Of a stretch of DNA of 14,211 nucleotides, positions 7,173 through 14,200 are shown in pieces. Source of the DNA: Clostridiales bacterium. GTDB lineage: Bacteria > Bacillota > Clostridia > Lachnospirales > CAG-274. The notes under the pieces were generated by a model, which did not search any database, had not been told where the DNA came from, and saw only the letters and a program-made list of their open reading frames with translations. The stretch's first letter is position 1. Each line of letters opens with the position of its first letter. The position numbers and the translations under genes are program-made. The stretch is taken from assembly GCA_021203425.1 (NCBI GenBank), contig JAJQBF010000219.1, positions 1 through 14,211 on the forward strand, read 5' to 3'.

Positions 7173-8729
7173 TTAATGTCTGAAATGACGCATTCCGGTA
7201 AATACCATAGCTATGCCGTATTTGTCGCAGGCCTCGATAGATTCTTTATCACGAATTGAGCCGCCGGGCTGAATTATGGCTGTTATGCCGGCTTTTGCGG
7301 CTGCCTCAACACAGTCTGAGAAGGGGAAGAAAGCGTCTGAGGCCAAAACAGCGCCCTTTACAGCCTCGGGAGAGATATTCTTACAGCCGTGGTCTATAGC
7401 CTGTTCAGCTGCCCAAATTCTGTTTACCTGGCCGGGACCCATACCCACTGAGCTTTTGTCTTTGCCTATGGCTATTCCGTTTGATTTAACATATTTAACA
7501 ATCTTCCATGTGAAAAGAAGATCTTCCATTTCCTTATCGGTGGGCTTGCGCTGTGTAACAACGGTAAGCTCTTCGCCTAAAAGCTTTGAGTCTATATCCT
7601 GAATGAGAAGTCCTCCGGAAACCTTTTTAACGTCATAAGCCGATTCGGGCTGTTTTTTGTCAAAATCTTTAAGTTCAAGAAGTCTGATATTCTTCTTTCT
7701 TGAGAGAATTTCAAAGGCTTTTTCGGAGAATGCGGGAGCAAGAACTATTTCAAGGAAAATCTTGCTTATTTCTTCGGCTGTTTTTTCGTCTATTTCTCTG
7801 TTGGCAACAACTATTCCGCCGAAAATAGAAACGGGGTCTGTTGCGTAAGCCTTTGTATAAGCCTCGTAAATATCCTTTCCGCAGGCTACACCGCAGGGAT
7901 TGGAGTGCTTGCAGGCTACAACGGTAGGCTCGTCATATTCCTTTAAAAGCTCTAAAGCGCCGTGAGTGTCGTTTATGTTGTTAAATGAAAGCTCTTTGCC
8001 GTGAAGCTGGTTTATGCCTGTTAAAAGCCCTCTGTTGTCGCCTACTTCCTTATAGAAAGCCGCTGACTGATGGGGGTTTTCGCCGTAGCGCATATCCTGA
8101 ACCTTTTCAAATGTAAGAGAAATTGTATCGGGATATTTGGGAAGACCTGCCTTATCCTTTAAGTAATTTGCTATAAGAGTGTCATAGTGGGCTGTGTGGT
8201 TAAATACCTTTGCGGCTAAATAAAACTTTGTTTCAGCCGAAACTCCGCCGTTTTGCTTATATTCTTCTATGATTTTGTCATAGTCGGAAGGGTCCGTAAC
8301 AACGGCTACATCCTTATAATTTTTTGTCGCCGCTCTTATCATAGAGGGACCGCCTATATCGATATTTTCAATTGCCTCGGGGAGGGTTGTTCCCTCTTTG
8401 AGAATTGTCTGCTTAAAGGGATAAAGATTTACGGCTACAACATCAATAAGAGTAACACCCAAGTCTTCAACCTGTTTCATATGGTCGTGGTTGTCACGCA
8501 TAGCTAAAATTCCGGCGTGAATTTTTGGGTGAAGAGTTTTTACTCTGCCGTCGAGACATTCGGGAAAACCGGTTACGCTTTCTATATCTGTTACTTCAAC
8601 TCCGTTTTCCTTTAATGTTTTATAAGTTCCTCCTGTGGAAACAATTTCAAGACCTAAGTCACTTAAGGTCTTTGCAAATTCCACAATGCCTGTTTTGTCT
8701 GATACACTTAACAATGCTCGTTTTTTCAT
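7173..8729 (-). CDS. purH: Bifunctional AICAR transformylase / IMP cyclohydrolase
   Basis: PurH catalyses the last two steps of de novo purine synthesis: formylation of AICAR with 10-formyl-THF, then ring closure to IMP in the cytosol. The 518-aa length is normal. The N-terminal MGS-like cyclohydrolase domain (about 1-145) has VSDKTGIVEFAK, STGGTYKTL, GRVKTLHPKIHAGIL and NIDIGGPSMIRAA. The transformylase domain has MRYGENPHQSAAFY, the catalytic Lys274-His275 in CKHSNPCG, and the C-terminal FRH typical of the family. AAAGGAG (8737-8743) lies 7 nt before the ATG and overlaps the antiporter stop codon. It is therefore probably cotranscribed with the antiporter, and I see no separate purine-type leader or riboswitch in the 12-bp gap. 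The 3' end converges on comF, 7 bp away. Its separation from other pur genes in this window is the only oddity. Confidence 0.97.
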   Translation of the reverse strand: MKKRALLSVSDKTGIVEFAKTLSDLGLEIVSTGGTYKTLKENGVEVTDIESVTGFPECLDGRVKTLHPKIHAGILAMRDNHDHMKQVEDLGVTLIDVVAVNLYPFKQTILKEGTTLPEAIENIDIGGPSMIRAATKNYKDVAVVTDPSDYDKIIEEYKQNGGVSAETKFYLAAKVFNHTAHYDTLIANYLKDKAGLPKYPDTISLTFEKVQDMRYGENPHQSAAFYKEVGDNRGLLTGINQLHGKELSFNNINDTHGALELLKEYDEPTVVACKHSNPCGVACGKDIYEAYTKAYATDPVSIFGGIVVANREIDEKTAEEISKIFLEIVLAPAFSEKAFEILSRKKNIRLLELKDFDKKQPESAYDVKKVSGGLLIQDIDSKLLGEELTVVTQRKPTDKEMEDLLFTWKIVKYVKSNGIAIGKDKSSVGMGPGQVNRIWAAEQAIDHGCKNISPEAVKGAVLASDAFFPFSDCVEAAAKAGITAIIQPGGSIRDKESIEACDKYGIAMVFTGMRHFRH

Positions 8730-8736
8730 ATTTTTG

Positions 8737-8743
8737 CTCCTTT
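8737..8743 (-). promoter_or_regulatory. purH ribosome binding site overlapping the antiporter stop
   Basis: AAAGGAG on the minus strand sits 7 nt before the purH ATG. It shares two bases with the antiporter stop codon (8742-8744), so ribosomes ending on the antiporter would load onto purH. Confidence 0.75.
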
Positions 8744-9938
8744 ATATAGTATAGTTATAATTTGTTTCGCCGGTTTCTTCCTTATCCATTCTTGTTAAAA
8801 CAGTTTTCAGAAGAATAGGCGTTATTATCGTTGTTACAATAACCACAAAAATTATTGCTGGGAAGAGTGTCAGCTCTATAAGCCCCATTTCGGCTCCCTT
8901 TTGAGCCACAATCAGGGCTATTTCACCTCGGGAAATCATACCTACCCCGATGGCAACAGCCTCGCTGTTTTTATATTTCATAATTTTTGCCCCGAGACTG
9001 CAGCCTATAAATTTTGATATTACAGCGGCAATAAGCAATAAAAAAGCGAAAATAAACATAGAAGGGGTTAAAAGCCGCAGGTTTGTGTCTATACCCAGGC
9101 TTGCAAAAAATATAGGGGCAAAAAACATATTTGTGGTTATATTTGTTCTGTGTGAAACATAGTCCTTTATACGCAGATTACAGAGGAGAACACCGGCAAA
9201 GTAAGCTCCGGTTATGTCGGTAAGCCCGAAATAAATTTCCGATATGTAGGCAAGAATAAGACAAAAGCAAAGGCTTGTTACGGAGGCTGTACGGGTGTTG
9301 TCGTAGCTTTCAAGAATTTTGCTTTCTTTTTTTATTATTCTGGCAAGTATAATGAGGAAGATAAAATATGCGGTTATCTTCATAAAGAAATAATCGAAGT
9401 CGGTTCCGTGACGGTTTATGTTTGTAAGTACGGAAAGATTCACTATGCCCAAAATATCGTCTATTACGGTGGCGCCTAAAATGGTTGTGCCTATTTTTCC
9501 TTTCAGCTTGCCCATTTCTCTGAGAGTTTCAACGGTTATTGAAACAGAAGTATCCGTTAAAACAACCCCTGTAAACACACCCTTTAAAATCGAAGTTGTG
9601 TCGGTTATTCCAAACCAAAGATAATAAAGCGCCGAGCCGAATATAAGGGGAACAATAACCCCGATTGATGCAATAACCAAAGAGGCAGGCCCGTCTTTTT
9701 TAAGCTCCGTAAGGTCAGTTTCAAGACCGGCAATAAACATAAGGAGAATACAGCCGATTTCCGAAAACTGGGTAATATAATCTGACTCGGGAATAAGCCC
9801 CAAAACCGAAGGTCCCAAAACAAGCCCGGCTGCAAGAGAACCCACAACCTGAGGCATATCGGCATTTTTAGATAAAAGCCCCATTGCTTTTGTAAACAAT
9901 AATATTACGGCAATTACCAAGAGAAAAGTATAATCCAT
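8742..9938 (-). CDS. Cation:proton antiporter of the CPA2 (KefB/NapA-like) family
   Basis: This is an integral membrane exchanger of the Na+/H+ exchanger fold with about 12 predicted helices in 398 residues. Family features include FIAGLETDLTELKKDG, GATVIDDILGIVNLSVL, ITGAYFAGVLLCN, FFAPIFFASLGIDTNL and GMISRGEIALIVAQKGAEMG. The Asp160-Asp161 pair in VIDD is the DD motif associated with electrogenic CPA2 exchangers, as opposed to the ND of electroneutral ones. No RCK/TrkA-N domain follows, so it is of the short form. The start at 9938 (MDYTFLL) is preferred: AGAGGT (9946-9951) is 7 nt upstream, and the following residues form the first membrane helix. Upstream in-frame codons (9944, 10034) give a polar extension without support. 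It probably handles Na+ or K+ and pH; the ion cannot be read from sequence. Confidence 0.9.
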   Translation of the reverse strand: MDYTFLLVIAVILLFTKAMGLLSKNADMPQVVGSLAAGLVLGPSVLGLIPESDYITQFSEIGCILLMFIAGLETDLTELKKDGPASLVIASIGVIVPLIFGSALYYLWFGITDTTSILKGVFTGVVLTDTSVSITVETLREMGKLKGKIGTTILGATVIDDILGIVNLSVLTNINRHGTDFDYFFMKITAYFIFLIILARIIKKESKILESYDNTRTASVTSLCFCLILAYISEIYFGLTDITGAYFAGVLLCNLRIKDYVSHRTNITTNMFFAPIFFASLGIDTNLRLLTPSMFIFAFLLLIAAVISKFIGCSLGAKIMKYKNSEAVAIGVGMISRGEIALIVAQKGAEMGLIELTLFPAIIFVVIVTTIITPILLKTVLTRMDKEETGETNYNYTI

Positions 9939-9945
9939 AAACATT

Positions 9946-9951
9946 ACCTCT
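9946..9951 (-). promoter_or_regulatory. Ribosome binding site that sets the antiporter start
   Basis: AGAGGT lies 7 nt before the ATG at 9936-9938. It is only about 1 nt from the in-frame ATG at 9942-9944, which is too close. This places the start at 9938. Confidence 0.6.
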
Positions 9952-10025
9952 TTTACGGAACAAAATCTTACAGACCCTCTGCGAGTGATTTGGCTGAACT
10001 TTAACAAATTATTTGGTCGGTTTTC

Positions 10026-10054
10026 TTGACACATCTTCTTTTTCTGAGTATTAT
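10026..10054 (+). promoter_or_regulatory. Promoter of the HAD-chrA-chrA-radical SAM operon
   Basis: A perfect TTGACA (10026-10031), a 17-bp spacer and TATTAT (10049-10054) form a strong sigma-A promoter. Initiation is expected near 10061, giving a leader of about 73 nt before the HAD start codon. That leader contains no clear riboswitch or terminator fold. Confidence 0.75.
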
Positions 10055-10081
10055 TATATTGCGGAAGAGATTTCCTACTTA
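10053..10081 (-). promoter_or_regulatory. Possible antiporter-purH promoter, overlapping the divergent one
   Basis: The minus strand has a perfect TATAAT at 10053-10058, sharing two bases with the -10 box of the plus-strand promoter. The hexamer 17 bp upstream (TAAGTA, 10076-10081) is a poor -35 box. If used, the two divergent promoters would exclude each other and the antiporter leader would be about 110 nt. I see no better minus-strand promoter between 9945 and 10130. Confidence 0.3.
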
Positions 10082-10133
10082 TTCATAGTAACACATTTAT
10101 GTTGAATTTACAAGGGTTTGAAAGGAAAATAAT

Positions 10134-10972
10134 ATGAAAAATATACTTTTTATGACAGACCTTGACGATACGCTTTTAAATGATAAAAAAGAAATAACAA
10201 AAAATCGGCGGATATTTTAAACAGTCTCACCGAAAAAGGGCGTAAGCTCAGTATTTCCACAGCAAGAACACCGGCTACCTTGGAAGGGATTTTATCCGAA
10301 CTTAAGTTAAACTATCCTCTTTGCTGTATGAACGGAGCGGCGATTTACGATATGATAAAGGAAAAATATACAAGGTTTTACCCCCTTAAGAGTGAGTTTG
10401 TTTACAGGCTTATTGAAATTTGCCGACAAGTGGGAATTTCGCCCTTTATTCATATTATAAAGGATAATAGGCTTTACGTCTGCTATGAAAACACAGAATC
10501 TAAGGCTGCTGAAGATTTTCACAGAGAAAGAGAAGGGCTTAGGCTTAAAACATACATTCACGCTCCATACAGTCCGAATTTCGGAGAGGCTGTTTACTTT
10601 ACGCTTTTAGCGGAAGAGAGGAAAATAAGAGAAATTCTTGCCGAAATTGAAAGGGAAGGGCTTTCAAAGGCTCAGGGGCTTAATTTTTACGGAGATATTT
10701 ACAATAAGGGCTTTTATTACCTTGAAATTTGTGATAAAATGGCATCTAAGAAAACAGGGCTGCATTTTTTAAAGGAGTATTCCGGCGCCGAAGAGGTCTA
10801 TGCCTTCGGAGACAATTTAAACGATCTTCCTATGCTTGAAGAGGCGGATATGTGCTTTGCCGTTGAAAATGCGGTAGATGAGGTTAAGAAATTTTGTCAC
10901 AGGGTAATAGGCAGAAATACGGAAGACAGCGTAGCCCTTACAATAAAAAATATAACGGAGGATGAATTTTAA
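10134..10972 (+). pseudogene. Cof-type HAD-family sugar-phosphatase, frameshifted in an A tract
   Basis: The true start is ATG 10134, with AAAGGA 7 nt upstream. It begins MKNILFMTDLDDTLLNDKK, which contains motif I DxDxT with nucleophile Asp9 and acid/base Asp11. That frame ends at TAA 10218-10220. The rest of the protein, from SADILNSLTEKGRKLSISTA, runs one frame over to 10972. It includes motif II, the C2 cap domain, and motif IV AFGDNLNDLPMLEEAD. Adding one A to the A6 run (10199-10204) restores a continuous 279-aa protein, a normal length for Cof-type hydrolases, which remove phosphate from sugar phosphates or similar small molecules. An automatic call beginning at the TTG at 10280 would lack the catalytic aspartates. 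It is either a real pseudogene, a product of slippage on the A run, or a sequencing error. It is followed after 2 bp by the first chrA. Confidence 0.85.
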
Positions 10973-10974
10973 TT

Positions 10975-11526
10975 ATGAAAGAGTTGTTGGAGCTTTACAC
11001 AGCCTTTTTCAGAATAGGGCTGTTTACCTTCGGCGGAGGTATGGCTATGCTGCCTATGCTGACAAAGGAAGTCGTTGAAGACAAAACATGGGCAACAAAC
11101 GAGGAAATTTTAGACTGCTTCGCCATAGGTCAGTGTACACCGGGTATAATCGCCATAAACACAGCCACATTTATAGGTACAAAGCGAAAAGGCGCTATAG
11201 GAGGAGTTGTAGCCACTTTGGGTATGGTATCGCCTTCAATTATAGTTATACTTATCATAGCCTCTATACTTTCCCAAATTATGGGGTACCCTATAGTAGG
11301 GCATATTTTCGCCGGAATAAGGGTAGCTGTTGCCGCCCTTGTTACCGAATCCCTTGTGGGAATTTTAAAAAGCGGAATTAAGGATTGGTTCGGAGTTATT
11401 TTCTACCTTGTAATTCTTGCTTTTTGTATTTGCGTAACAAATTCCCCTATTTTGGTTGTTATTGCTGGAATCGTTGTGGGAATCTGCAGAATAAAGCTTA
11501 TTGACAAAAAGGAGGAAAAGAAATAA
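10975..11526 (+). CDS. chrA: CHR-family transporter, half-size subunit 1 (chromate transporter family)
   Basis: This 183-aa membrane protein is a single CHR domain. It has the family opening LFTFGGGMAMLPML, the ALxxWxxxxExLD-like segment ATNEEILDCFAIGQCTPGIIAINTATFIG, and about five or six hydrophobic segments. Short CHR proteins work as pairs of opposite topology, and a second CHR gene follows immediately. The family is named for chromate/sulfate export, but most Clostridial members have no tested substrate. The start ATG 10975 lies 2 bp after the HAD stop. Its nearest GGAGG (10957-10961) is 13 nt upstream, longer than usual, so translation may depend partly on ribosomes arriving from the HAD gene. 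Confidence 0.9.
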   Translation: MKELLELYTAFFRIGLFTFGGGMAMLPMLTKEVVEDKTWATNEEILDCFAIGQCTPGIIAINTATFIGTKRKGAIGGVVATLGMVSPSIIVILIIASILSQIMGYPIVGHIFAGIRVAVAALVTESLVGILKSGIKDWFGVIFYLVILAFCICVTNSPILVVIAGIVVGICRIKLIDKKEEKK

Positions 11527-12143
11527 TGTATTCATTTTTGATTAATCTTCTGCTCCTTATGTTTGAATTTTTTAAGATAGGGCTTTTCTCCGTAGGGGGC
11601 GGCCTTGCTACACTGCCCTTCCTCTATAATCTTGCGGCGAAGGATTACGGCTGGTTTGACACCTCAACCCTTGCGGATATGATAGCTGTTTCGGAGTCTA
11701 GCCCCGGACCTATGGGGGTAAATATGGCAACATATGCCGGTTATCATGCCGCCGGAATTATAGGAGGAATCTGCGCTACAATTGCCCTTGCTGTTCCCGG
11801 TATTATAATTATTATTATAATATACAAATTTTTGGAGAAATTCAGAAACAACAAATATGTGGAAGGCGTTTTTTATGCCCTTCACCCGGCTGTGGGCGCC
11901 CTTATAACCCTTGCCTGTTTTCAAGTGTACAAATCTTCTTTTTTAGGCACCAGAGAATTCTTTATACAGCCTCTGCACTTAGCCTTTTTCGGAACGGGAA
12001 TCGACATAAAGCCCATTCACTTTGCTTTGTTTTTGGTTATTTTCTGGCTGAAAATGTTTCTTGCCAAAAAGATGAACAAGAAAATTCACCCCGTAGCCGT
12101 TATAGCTGCCGGAGCTGTTTTAGGAGCAGCTTTAGGGCTTTAA
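11526..12143 (+). CDS. chrA: CHR-family transporter, half-size subunit 2 (chromate transporter family)
   Basis: This 205-aa single-CHR-domain membrane protein has GLFSVGGGLATLPFLYNLA near the N-terminus and ADMIAVSESSPGPMGVNMATYAG, the second family signature. The C-terminus ends in a hydrophobic AGAVLGAALGL. It is distinct from, but homologous to, the preceding gene, as expected for the two halves of a short-chain CHR pair. Its ATG shares one base with the previous stop (TAATG) and has GGAGG at 11511-11515, so the two should be made in equal amounts. Together they probably form one heterodimeric anion exporter. The substrate is not visible from sequence. Confidence 0.9.
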   Translation: MYSFLINLLLLMFEFFKIGLFSVGGGLATLPFLYNLAAKDYGWFDTSTLADMIAVSESSPGPMGVNMATYAGYHAAGIIGGICATIALAVPGIIIIIIIYKFLEKFRNNKYVEGVFYALHPAVGALITLACFQVYKSSFLGTREFFIQPLHLAFFGTGIDIKPIHFALFLVIFWLKMFLAKKMNKKIHPVAVIAAGAVLGAALGL

Positions 12144-12146
12144 GCT

Positions 12147-13052
12147 ATGGAGAAGAGATATTTAAGCGCAAACGATTTTTACAGAGAAAAATTCGGGGAA
12201 AAGGTCATTAAAATCGCTTTAAGCGGCGGTTTTACCTGCCCTAACAGAGACGGCAGCAAGGGTGTCGGCGGCTGTATATTCTGCTCAAATGCCGGTTCGG
12301 GAGACTTTGCCGGAAACAGAAATAAATCCATAACAGAACAGTTTTACGAAATGAAAGAAATTATGGATAAAAAGTGGTCAAAGGGTGTTTATATGGCTTA
12401 TTTTCAGGCTTTTACAAACACCTATGCTCCTGTTGATGTTTTGAGGGAAAAATTTAACGAGGCACTGAACATTCCCGAGGTTAAGGCTCTTTCCGTAGCC
12501 ACAAGACCGGACTGTCTTGAAGATGAAAAAATAAACCTTATAAGAGAGCTTAACGAAAAGGTCTATACCTGTGTCGAACTCGGACTTCAAACCTCAAATG
12601 AGGAAACTGCAAGGCTTATAAACCGCTGTTTTAACAATGCTTGTTTTAAGTCGGCAGTGGAGAGGCTAAGCGGCATAGACGTTACGGCTCACATTATTTT
12701 GGGGCTGCCCGGCGAAACAAAGACGGATATGCTCAAAAGCGTAAAATTTGCGGCAGACTGCGGCATAAAGGGAATAAAACTTCAGCTTCTTCACGTTCTC
12801 AAGGGGACAAAGCTGGCTGAGATGTATGAAAAAGAAGAGTTCAAAACCCTTTCTTTAGAGGAGTATGTTGATCTTGTTGTCTCCTGTATAGAAATTCTGC
12901 CGAAGAACGTTGTTGTTCACAGAATAACGGGAGATGGAAAAAGCGTCGATTTAATTGCCCCTTTTTACAGCAAAAACAAGAAAAGGGTTTTAAATGCCAT
13001 AAACAGAGAATTTATAATAAGAAATACATTTCAGGGAAAAAATCATAAATGA
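12147..13052 (+). CDS. Radical SAM protein, TIGR01212 (YhcC/YtqA) family
   Basis: This 301-aa protein matches the family of E. coli YhcC and B. subtilis YtqA, radical SAM enzymes of unsettled function. It opens with the family phrase RYLSANDFYREKFGEKVIKI and LSGGFTCPNRDGSKGVGGC. The cluster cysteines are C31, C43 and C46 (C-x11-C-x2-C), which is the spacing of this family instead of the usual CxxxCxxC. Downstream are AYFQAFTNTYAPVDVLREKF, SVATRPDCLEDE, CVELGLQTSNEETARLINR, and HIILGLPGETKTDMLKS, all typical SAM-barrel segments. It starts 3 bp after the second chrA stop with only a weak ribosome binding site, so coupling to the upstream gene is likely. Length is normal. Any functional link to the transporters is unknown. 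Confidence 0.93.
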   Translation: MEKRYLSANDFYREKFGEKVIKIALSGGFTCPNRDGSKGVGGCIFCSNAGSGDFAGNRNKSITEQFYEMKEIMDKKWSKGVYMAYFQAFTNTYAPVDVLREKFNEALNIPEVKALSVATRPDCLEDEKINLIRELNEKVYTCVELGLQTSNEETARLINRCFNNACFKSAVERLSGIDVTAHIILGLPGETKTDMLKSVKFAADCGIKGIKLQLLHVLKGTKLAEMYEKEEFKTLSLEEYVDLVVSCIEILPKNVVVHRITGDGKSVDLIAPFYSKNKKRVLNAINREFIIRNTFQGKNHK

Positions 13053-13053
13053 C

Positions 13054-13096
13054 AAAACGCTCGGCTTTGCGGAAATTTTCGCAGCCGAGCGTTTTT
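13054..13096. terminator. Bidirectional terminator between convergent genes
   Basis: A 13-bp perfect stem (AAAACGCTCGGCT 13054-13066 with AGCCGAGCGTTTT 13083-13095) has T runs on both strands, TTTTT at 13092-13096 on plus and TTTT opposite 13054-13057 on minus. The loop can add a short GCG/CGC stem. It serves the radical SAM operon from the left and the surface-protein gene from the right. Confidence 0.88.
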
Positions 13097-13105
13097 AATC
13101 ATTTA

Positions 13106-14080
13106 TGAAACAGTATAGCTTACAATTTCGCTGTTTGTGAAACAGCTTCTAACAGCTATGGCTTTTATTGTTGTTCCGCTTGAAACAGTAACCTGACCGT
13201 AGGAATTTGAACAGAGCTTTTTGCCGTTTGTTATTGACGGTGTTGTTCCGTCGGTTGTGTAGTATATGTAGCAGCTGGGGGTTGTTGTCCTTATTGTGAC
13301 CTTTCCTCCCGAATATGTGATTGTGGGGTCGTTTATTGTGGGAATTTTCAGGATTAATCTTGAAACATTGCTCCACTTTCCGTTATAGTAGGCTCTTGCG
13401 TAAATCGTGCCGTAGAAATTTTCGAAAAGAACGGTTTCGCCGTTTGAAATGCACTTGTCGGAGGTTGTCAGGCTTGAAGTTGTGGAAGAATAGTAAATCT
13501 TTGCCCCGCTTGTATCGCTTGTGAAGGTAACGTTTCTTCCGCCGAAGGTACCCACAACCTTAAATGCCGCCGGTGAAACATTAATATAAGCTGCCACCGA
13601 TGCACTTGTTGTAAAGCAGTTTCTTACTGCCACAGCTCTGACAGTGTCGCCCGGGGTCGCCGTTATCGTTCCGCTGTTTGTTCTGGCGCCGTTTACCCTA
13701 AGCCACGTTCCGTTTGTGACAGTTCCGTCTGTTTCAAACAACAGGCTCAGAACCGTCCGCTGTATAGCAGATAAAGCTTGAAGGTGTGGTCGACTTAATG
13801 GTCACTGTACTTCCGCTTGCCGTTACAGTGGGGGTATTAACAACGGGAATCTTTAAAATAAGCCTTGACACATTACTCCAGTTTCCGTTGTAATAAGCTC
13901 TTGAATAAAGAGTACCATAAAAATCTTCAAACAAAACCGTATCGCCGTTTGAAACGGAAATGTCATCGGTTGTCAGGGTTGAAGAAGTTGATGAATAGTA
14001 AATCACAGCCCCGGGGTGTCGCTTGTAAAAGTTACATTTCTGCCTCCGAATACACCGGCAACCTCAAAAGCAGGCGGTGA
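13106..14080 (-). repeat. Tandem duplication of a 504-bp (168-codon) unit inside the surface-protein gene
   Basis: Unit 1 is 13577-14080 and unit 2 is 13106-13576, the latter slightly shorter at its end. Equivalent codons, such as the Ser opening SPPAF and SPAAF, are exactly 504 bp apart. Stretches such as FGGRNVTFTSDT and WSNVSRLILKIP are identical at protein level and very similar in DNA, so the duplication looks fairly recent or is kept alike by recombination. Confidence 0.8.
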
Positions 14081-14128
14081 AACAAATTCTTCCTTGGGTG
14101 TACTCTCAGTAGTGGCTTCAGTGGTAGT

Positions 14129-14200
14129 TTCGGCGGTAGTTACCACAGTATTTATTGTAGTGGTTTCGGCAGTAGTTACCGCAGTGTTTATTGTAGTAGT
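14129..14200 (-). repeat. Two 36-bp tandem repeats encoding a Thr-rich linker
   Basis: Two adjacent 36-bp copies (14129-14164 and 14165-14200) differ at a few bases. They encode ETTTINTVVTTA and ETTTINTAVTTA. A decayed third unit, ETTTEATTESTP, follows toward the C-terminus, and the start of another repeat meets the right edge. The 36-bp length keeps the frame, so copy-number change would lengthen or shorten the linker without breaking the gene. Confidence 0.8.

Noticed and set aside
7161..7174. AATAATTATT palindrome with following T run as a terminator for recD2-comF
   Set aside because: The stem is five A/T pairs with no loop and would be far too weak to stop transcription.
9939..10034. 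32-residue extension of the antiporter from 10034
   Set aside because: The extra residues are polar and unlike the family. A well-spaced AGAGGT supports the ATG at 9938, directly before the first membrane helix.
10055..10133. Riboswitch in the leader of the HAD-chrA operon
   Set aside because: Only a short GGAA/TTCC hairpin is visible, with no conserved riboswitch core or expression-platform terminator.
10280..10972. Independent 230-aa HAD-like gene starting at TTG 10280
   Set aside because: It has no ribosome binding site and lacks catalytic motif I. The missing N-terminus is present just upstream in another frame with a proper start.
14129..14200. 36-bp repeats as a CRISPR array
   Set aside because: The copies are directly adjacent with no spacers, and they are in frame as Thr-rich protein sequence of the surface gene.
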